From contig JAMYHX010000061.1 in NCBI GenBank assembly GCA_025529335.1, forward strand, positions 1-64,000: DNA of 64,000 nt, written 5' to 3'. This document shows, in pieces, positions 57,912-64,000 of this stretch (positions are counted from its first letter, which is position 1; every line of letters starts with the position of its first letter). The notes under the pieces are model-generated. The model was given only the letters and a program-made list of their open reading frames with translations. It ran no database searches and was not told the DNA's origin. Made by a program: the position numbers and the translations under genes. Origin of the DNA: Rhizopus sp. PT2906 (lineage: Eukaryota; Mucoromycota; Mucoromycetes; Mucorales; Rhizopodaceae).

Positions 57912-58607
57912 TTATTTAACATAACAAAAAGCAAGGCCATCATGGCGTCCAGAACTCACAGTTTGTAAAGCAGTGGCAACAACACGGTCATCTTTAGTGA
58001 TAAAATCATTAAAATCACGAACTCCCTTAAAGTGTGGTTCATTCTGAAAATTTTCATCCAAAAAGCGTCCACCAAACACTACATTATCCGTGACAATCAA
58101 TGTACCTGGTCGAGAAAGTTGAATAGCACGATTGAAGTAGTTTACATTGTTATCTTTGTCAGCGTCAATAAAGACCAAGTCAAAAGCAGGCTCCTTTTTG
58201 GCAATCAAGTCATCGAGTGTATCCAAAGCAGCACCAACCCTGATTTCAACAATTGAAGATAGACCGGCATTTTCGATGTTCTTTTTAGCAATATCTGCAT
58301 GCTTGGGATTCCTTTCACAAGTAATTACTTTGGCAGAACCAGGATTACCTGAGGCATTTGCAAGTACTGCACGACCAAAATGGATAGAGCTAAAACCACC
58401 CAATGTTCCCACTTCCAGAATACGTTTAGCTGAAGTAGATAGAGCAAGGACCTGAAGGAGTCTGCCATGTAAGAAGGACACGTTTTGAGAAGGTAAACCG
58501 GCTTCTTGGCTTGATCTTAAAGCTTCTACTAGTACTTTATCTTCTCTTACACCAAGACGAGTTTCAAAGTATCCTTCAACAGTTTTAGCAGTTTGTTCGG
58601 AGGCCAT
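57912..58607 (-). CDS. SAM-dependent O-methyltransferase (caffeoyl-CoA / catechol OMT type)
   Basis: A single exon from the ATG at 58607 (MASEQTAKTVEGYFETRLGV) encodes 231 residues, the usual size of class I cation-dependent O-methyltransferases. SAM-binding motif I is RILEVGTLGGFSSIHFGRAV; metal and SAM contacts follow at VFIDADKDNNVNYF and IVTDNVVFGG. These enzymes methylate catechol-type hydroxyls using Mg2+. The substrate is not readable from sequence. A 32-codon upstream in-frame extension (to 58703) lacks similarity to the family and is not included. Confidence 0.9.
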   Translation of the reverse strand: MASEQTAKTVEGYFETRLGVREDKVLVEALRSSQEAGLPSQNVSFLHGRLLQVLALSTSAKRILEVGTLGGFSSIHFGRAVLANASGNPGSAKVITCERNPKHADIAKKNIENAGLSSIVEIRVGAALDTLDDLIAKKEPAFDLVFIDADKDNNVNYFNRAIQLSRPGTLIVTDNVVFGGRFLDENFQNEPHFKGVRDFNDFITKDDRVVATALQTVSSGRHDGLAFCYVK

Positions 58608-61600
58608 AATGATAATAATACGGACAATAATGTGAAAAAGGCGAAAATTGTCCCTTTTATATCCACACTCGTAACAATGTCTTATTCCGCAATAATTTAC
58701 CATCTTTAGTTAATGCCAGGTCGGGGGTCTGTAAGATGCATGAATTGTGTGTATTGATGAATAAAAAAGCCAAGAGTTTTTTTTTTGACCAATAAGCATT
58801 GAACTCTAATCAGATCAAGTTACACCCTAGATCAAGCACAGAATATACAAGTAAAAGTAACCCAAACATATTCAAGCAAAATGATATTCATTACTGATTT
58901 AATGCGAGTCTATTTACTTTAGATAAAATGTATAAGCATAGATTCCTTTTGAGTTAAATTATTATTGCAAGAAAAGCGATATATGCTATGATGTACAGCG
59001 AGCAACCGCGTGCTTTTACATATAGAAATTCCGAAATGGCGCGCCTTGTTTTAAAAATTCCATCTGATAACTTTTAAACATCCGATAAATTGAGCCAACT
59101 CTGTATTTGTCAAATGTAGATATTTTGTTTAGACTGAAAACTATTTTAACCTGTATTGCTGCTTGATATTAATATAAATGGGTAGAATGATGCGACATGA
59201 TATTATCCTTTATAGTGTATCTAAATCTTATCAGATGATTACAAAAGAGTACCTCTTATTGGTGCGACATATTTGCTTCTTATTCATGTAAGAATATCTC
59301 TTACTAATACAAGCACTTTCTTTCGTAAAGTCATTTAAGCTGTCGTATTTCTACCTTTATATTGAAGAAGGTCACACCCTTTGTCGTCATATAATAAATA
59401 TACTTCGTATAGAAGCCAAGGTTATCTTAAATATTAGTATAACACGTCATATTAAAGCTATAGTATATAGATGTAACTTATTGACAATATTTATTCCTTT
59501 ATAAATATCAATTTATTTTTTTCCATGAAACTCTTCCCTTATTCTGTTTATAAAAAGATCATAAAGAGTCTTGTTCCATCTACTTGCATTCCTATGTTTC
59601 TGGGGGTAAAGCAACTAATTTCATTAGTTATCACATAGGCAACAGTAATGAGCCTAAGATAGCCTTGTACTTTTAGAAGCATATAAACCTGGGCTTGACT
59701 CAATAAGCAGACTCATGCTCATTGATTAATGATTCCATCAATATTGTAACAGGGTGCCTTATTGTAGCACCAGAAAACGCATATACTGCTTCGTCAACAG
59801 AATTTATGAACAGAAGCTTGTAATGTATATTGCATATGTCATGCTAAATACTTTATCACCTATAATAATGACTGAAATACGGAAAGATATTGTTGAAAAG
59901 TTTATGATTTACGTAATCCGCTATTGTATTTCTGTCTTTGAAAAATACAAGCCAATGTTACAATTCCTGTATTTAGTCTAACAATGCATTATGCTGCGCT
60001 TACCCTATAAATACTTGTGGTATGAGATTACTCTAAATCTATACTTTAAGGACGAACAAACCAAAGAGACTGACCACAAAACACGCTACCTTCATATAAC
60101 GCGACATGCCTAACTCTTATTAGCCAGAATCGGTTCCTTAATAATTTAAGATGACGTTTTTTGTAATAATGAGCTGCCTTTCTCGTAAAAGACAGTAGTT
60201 TATGCTGATGCGTATAACTACGTAAGACTCCAAAAAAAGAAAATATAAAATGGACAAAGTAGCAATACAATGCCCGAAAAATCCCCATTAAAGTAAGTCA
60301 AATAACGTTCTTTTATGCACTATGAAAATATCTATTTTTTTTTTTATTTGTTTAACATCATTATTAAGCAATATAATTTTTTTATGAGATATAATAATCA
60401 TTACTATATGCAAATATGAATGGTATCTTACTTGATTATTGACTATGATAATACTACATGTTGTTTTGCTCAAAATATACACGACATTTCTCTGAGAAAA
60501 GAAAGCTCTCTACTTATAAAGCTAATTAAATAATCCTCTGGGACATTAGAAAGGTGTTGATGATAAGAAGGCAAACAGATAGAGGTTGAAATAAAGCCGT
60601 TTTACATACATTTTATAGTTAAATCAGGTCTTTTAACCAAATTAATTTATGATATATATAACTTACGATTTCTCAAAACCCTTTTTAGATTACATTTTCT
60701 AATTAAAGCAGTAGCAAGCATTATTGAAGTGTCTCGAGACTATAATTATTTTTATGCCGCCCATTGCATAGTGTACATAAAAGCACACACTTCAGGAACC
60801 AATGTGATTCTGTTTAAGCGAATTAAGATTAAAGAATAATAGAAAACAAGGCTTTATTCAAAACTGGCTACATTGGTGTGGTTTCTTTGCACATATTTTA
60901 TATCAACCTTTTTTTTTAAAGTACATCATCTTATATCCAAATAATAAAAAGAGTCATTTAAGACCCTTCGATATTTTTTAAATAGAAATTTACTATTTAG
61001 CATAGTCTACATGCTAATATAATTAATCAGAAAAAGCTTTATTGTTTTGCTTTTGCTGTGCAATCAATGTTGTGTATCTTTTAAGTGTTGTTAAAAGCTT
61101 AATGTATCAATTTATTATTTCCCAAAGTTATTTTACGATAATTGGTAAAAAGCAACTTACTATTTGATATATATGAAAAGCAACATTTATAATAGCTTAC
61201 TCTGATGATATATTATATAAATGACCTTCTTTCTTTTATATACTTGTGTAGTATCTTTAAATTCTAATAAATACAATACCGACAAGATCCTGCTAGTTAT
61301 AGCTGTACGGACTGGAAATGTTCAATATTGTATCAATAATGCTGTACTTGATTTCATAATTAGTCAGCATATCTTGAAGCAAAGGCGTCTGCTGATAAGA
61401 AATGTGTCAACATGAGATGTATAGGATATAGAACTGACATGATCTCTCAGTATTTTGCTTTTATCCTCTTTTATTCCATTAATATACTCTTGCACATAAT
61501 TCTGACTATATACATGTACAAAATAATATTAAAATGGTTAAACTGTGTATTGAAGACAATTGACGCGCTTATACGTTTGAGCGGTACTGTACGAGCATAG

Positions 61601-62543
61601 TTTGCTATTATCATTTGTATTTAAAAAAGTAAAAACTAAATATGCTTCTGAAGCATTTATAAGAACTCATTTTCGACCACAATGAATATACAATTCAACC
61701 TGATTCCACTTACGGCTTTTATTAGGCATGCTTACTACTTGTAAAAGGTATCTACCAGTTATTTGTTACGGCTTTTGCAGATCATTTTTCATCGATATAG
61801 ACTTATTATACATCCGTTCTAAATCATATCGAGCAGTGTCTCCATTAAAGAGCTAAAGTGTTGTGTTTCTGGAAAACTAATGATGACCTACTCATTGGGC
61901 ACATATTAACGAGAATAGATAAATGGTTGATTTCGTTAGTATTTTACAAACTAACCTTTTTTATAAGACTATATCCTTTGTAAGTACTTTACCATTTTTT
62001 ATAAGTCTTTTGTTTATGCTTTTTTTTGCAGTTGTCTGCGTTTATTTTTAGTGAATGAAGCGAAATTTTAATTTTTCAAATATAATAATAAACTGAAAAA
62101 TAATATGTTTTCTAAGGATTCATGCATAACTTTATATCATCATACTTTGTATGTAATTGTGCTTACTTGTGCTTCTCTTACAACAACCATTATTAGTTTG
62201 AATGATCGACCATAAGTGTATCTTTTATAAGCGGTTAGAATGTAACGAATGAAGGTTACTGATACAATTTTTTTTTCCTTAGAAAAACAATGACATGTAA
62301 AAAAAATAAAATAAAGAAAAACGCGTAAAATAAAATAAAAAAGGAATCCTAAGCGGGTTACATATCCCATCTAACCAAAAGGGAGAAGATTATTTAATAA
62401 TCCTTTATAATCGACACCAAATTTATTAATGCAGCTGTACTCGTGTTCAAAGATAGTCCTAAAAAAAAAGCTACCGCATGACTAAAGGCGAGCGCTGGAA
62501 ATTTCCTTTGAATTTTTTTATATTTTTTTGTTTCCCTTTAAAA
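58608..62543. other. Gene desert of about 3.9 kb
   Basis: The longest stretch without a recognisable gene. It is strongly AT-rich, with short frames only, none with family signatures. It holds AT-rich runs (for example 60340-60380 and 62310-62345) and a segment at 60098-60176 resembling 34036-34125. A centromere-like or old transposon origin cannot be judged. The final part is the HP1 promoter. Confidence 0.5.
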
Positions 62544-63705
62544 ATGGATACCTCAAATACGATTACAGAAAAGGAATGTAGCAAACTGGTTGATCAAGTC
62601 TTGAAAGAAGATAATATTATCCCATCAAAAGAACCTACAAATCAAGAGAAGCAAGAAAATGGAAATATTGACATGATTCAAGAATCTGACGAAGCTAATC
62701 TTGACAAGCCTGAATTAGACAAAGAAACGATCGATCGCGACAAAGTAATTAAGGGAGAGAGTGATAATGACGATAAGAGCAATGAAGACAAGATTGCTGA
62801 AGCTGAAGAAGATGTTGACATGGATGAAGAAAGAAAAAAGCAAATCGAGCTAGATGGGTTGCTATCTAAAGCCTTGGCTGAAGAAGAAGAAGAAGAAGAA
62901 GAAGAGGAGGAAGCAGAATACGAAATAGAAAAGATTGTCAGGCACAAGATATTCAAGGTAATGATGAACAAAAGAATAATGAGCAGAGAATTGACTTTGG
63001 ATTCAATTTAGGGAAAAGTTGTTCAATATGAAATCAAGTGGAAGGGTTACCCTGAGGAAGAAAACACGCTTGAAAAGGCCAGCACAATTCACAAGTAAGT
63101 AAACAGATTGATAATCACATCAACACTGACATATTTTCAGTGACGTGTTTGATCTCTGTAAGCAATATTGGGACAGCCTGGGTGTGAAGAGACCCCCAAA
63201 TGCACCAGGTTACGAAAGAGAGGATGAAAAGGAGGGAAAAAAGAAGGCCAAATCAAAAAAGCCAGATTTAAATGGAGAGAGTACGGTATTAGGTAAGCGA
63301 CCTCGATCTATCAGCTTGGATGAAGAAAAAAAGAATGACTTGGATCCAAAGCATGTCCCTCGATGCATGCATGAGAAAGGATATCGTTTCCCTACTTCTT
63401 ATCCCAATGAGAATACACAGTGGGATGAAGAAATGAAAAGCATCTCAGCTGTACAGCTCTCTCCTATAGACAAATCTATTATGCTGACCTATGTTGATTG
63501 GTAAATGCTAAACGATATGATGTCAGTATTTAATTAATACAAATTAAAAATATAGGAAAAATGGTGAAAAGACTATCCATTCAATGAAGGAAATTCATGA
63601 AAAATGCCCAGAAAGCGTAAGTTATCACTAGTAACAATTTCATTTTCTTACGCATATTTATTTTAGTTGATTGATTATTATGAAGCAAGATTAAGGTTTG
63701 TTTAG
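62544..63705 (+). CDS. Heterochromatin protein 1 homologue (chromodomain plus chromoshadow)
   Basis: Five exons (62544-62957, 63012-63094, 63141-63500, 63556-63616, 63667-63705) give 318 residues. An acidic N-terminus with a GAA-repeat poly-Glu run leads into the chromodomain EYEIEKIVRHKIFKGKVVQY, EIKWKGYPEEENTLEK and NDVFDLCKQYW (about 125-175), where Tyr126 and the Trp of IKWKGY are cage residues for methylated H3K9. A Lys-rich hinge precedes the chromoshadow domain (about 255-318, MLTYVDWKNGEKTIHSMKEI and LIDYYEARLRF). HP1 packages heterochromatin and recruits silencing factors. An in-frame ATG at 62478 would add an unlikely hydrophobic leader. Confidence 0.92.
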
Positions 63706-64000
63706 ATGGCGAATCAAAGTTTTAAACCATTAATAAAAAAAAAAAAAGGGGGGGAATAGTTTGACTCAAAGCTTTACCTTTTTCATTTTTGATAAAGAGC
63801 GTTATTAAAAGATCTATATGACTGTTCCTGAGTAGCAAGTGAAATGCTTTTACCAAACGTGTCCAATAAAGACGACTACGAGAAGAAAAACAAATACCGC
63901 ATTAACAACGCGAAAGACAATAAAGGAAATTCCGTCCATCAGTGTGATGCCCAAATAATTTGTGTCATATAATCAAGTCTATCATGCTTTTTTGACGGCT
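63706..64000. other. Right-edge intergenic sequence
   Basis: A run of A then G (63736-63758) follows the HP1 gene. On the minus strand, a stretch ending at 63850 reads GISFIVFRVVNAVFVFLLVV, like a membrane helix before a stop, and might be the last exon of a gene beyond the window. No supporting splice site in the right frame was found. Confidence 0.3.

Noticed and set aside
62478..62543. Upstream in-frame ATG for HP1
   Set aside because: The extra 22 residues are hydrophobic and Phe-rich, unlike HP1 N-termini, and the region looks like a T-rich leader.
63850..63984. Minus-strand gene at the right edge
   Set aside because: A hydrophobic stretch precedes the stop, but no splice acceptor in a matching frame was found and the frame closes within about 45 codons.

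Overview
The window is about 64 kb of AT-rich eukaryotic nuclear DNA from an early-diverging filamentous fungus, most like Mucoromycota (Mucorales). The evidence is a dense set of genes split by many very short introns (mostly 46-73 nt, GT...AG), fungal families (Ytp1, Pex10, Lam-type sterol transporters, Snt2, Nup192, Bud22), a cobalamin-trafficking MMADHC homologue and a CEP104 homologue (both absent from yeasts and most Dikarya), and relics of Fanzor, Tc1/mariner, a gag-like LINE ORF1 and a SWIM-finger protein. No rRNA, tRNA, CRISPR array or prokaryotic operon was seen. All gene models were built by eye. For nearly every model the exon phases close and the summed coding length is a multiple of three.

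Layout. 1-6.9 kb: 5' end of a probable SF3B1 gene (-), a Tim17-type complex I subunit (+), GINS subunit Psf1 (-), and the large inner-ring nucleoporin Nup192 (-). 7.1-10.6 kb: MMADHC-like gene (+), then a transposon graveyard: a Fanzor/TnpB-like C-terminal relic (-) head to head with a Tc1/mariner relic (+), and a broken LINE ORF1 (-). 10.7-16.5 kb: a GRAM-VASt sterol-transfer protein (+), another mariner relic, an amino acid permease (+). 16.5-27 kb: poor in recognisable genes, with a small conserved-looking protein (-), a coiled-coil protein (-), a complete 3-ketoacyl-CoA thiolase (-), a coiled-coil ORF and SWIM-finger relic (-), and an acidic disordered protein (-). 27.2-33 kb: a 15-exon CEP104 gene (+), a CRIB-motif Cdc42 effector-like gene (-), and an unknown disordered protein (-).

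34.4-48 kb is gene dense: an unknown small gene (-), a FetB/UPF0014 membrane protein (+), a Cys-3/MetR-type bZIP (+), PEX10 (+), a Ytp1-like membrane protein (+), an Snt2-like chromatin reader (+), a TRIC-like channel (-), and an ornithine cyclodeaminase/mu-crystallin protein (+). 48.5-58.7 kb: a diverged protein with weak RNase H-like features (-), a gene desert of about 2 kb, a sugar porter with a 5-nt micro-exon (+), a SNAPC4-like Myb factor (+), a Bud22-like factor (+), and an O-methyltransferase (-). A desert of about 3.9 kb follows, then a complete HP1 gene (+) near the right edge.

The genes do not form a pathway. Themes are nuclear and chromatin housekeeping (Psf1, Nup192, SNAPC4, Snt2, HP1, Bud22), organelle metabolism (thiolase, Pex10, MMADHC, complex I) and membrane transport. 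The most unusual items are the Fanzor relic facing a mariner relic, an array of eleven TTCAACA motifs after the bZIP gene, the 5-nt micro-exon, and the retained CEP104 and MMADHC genes.
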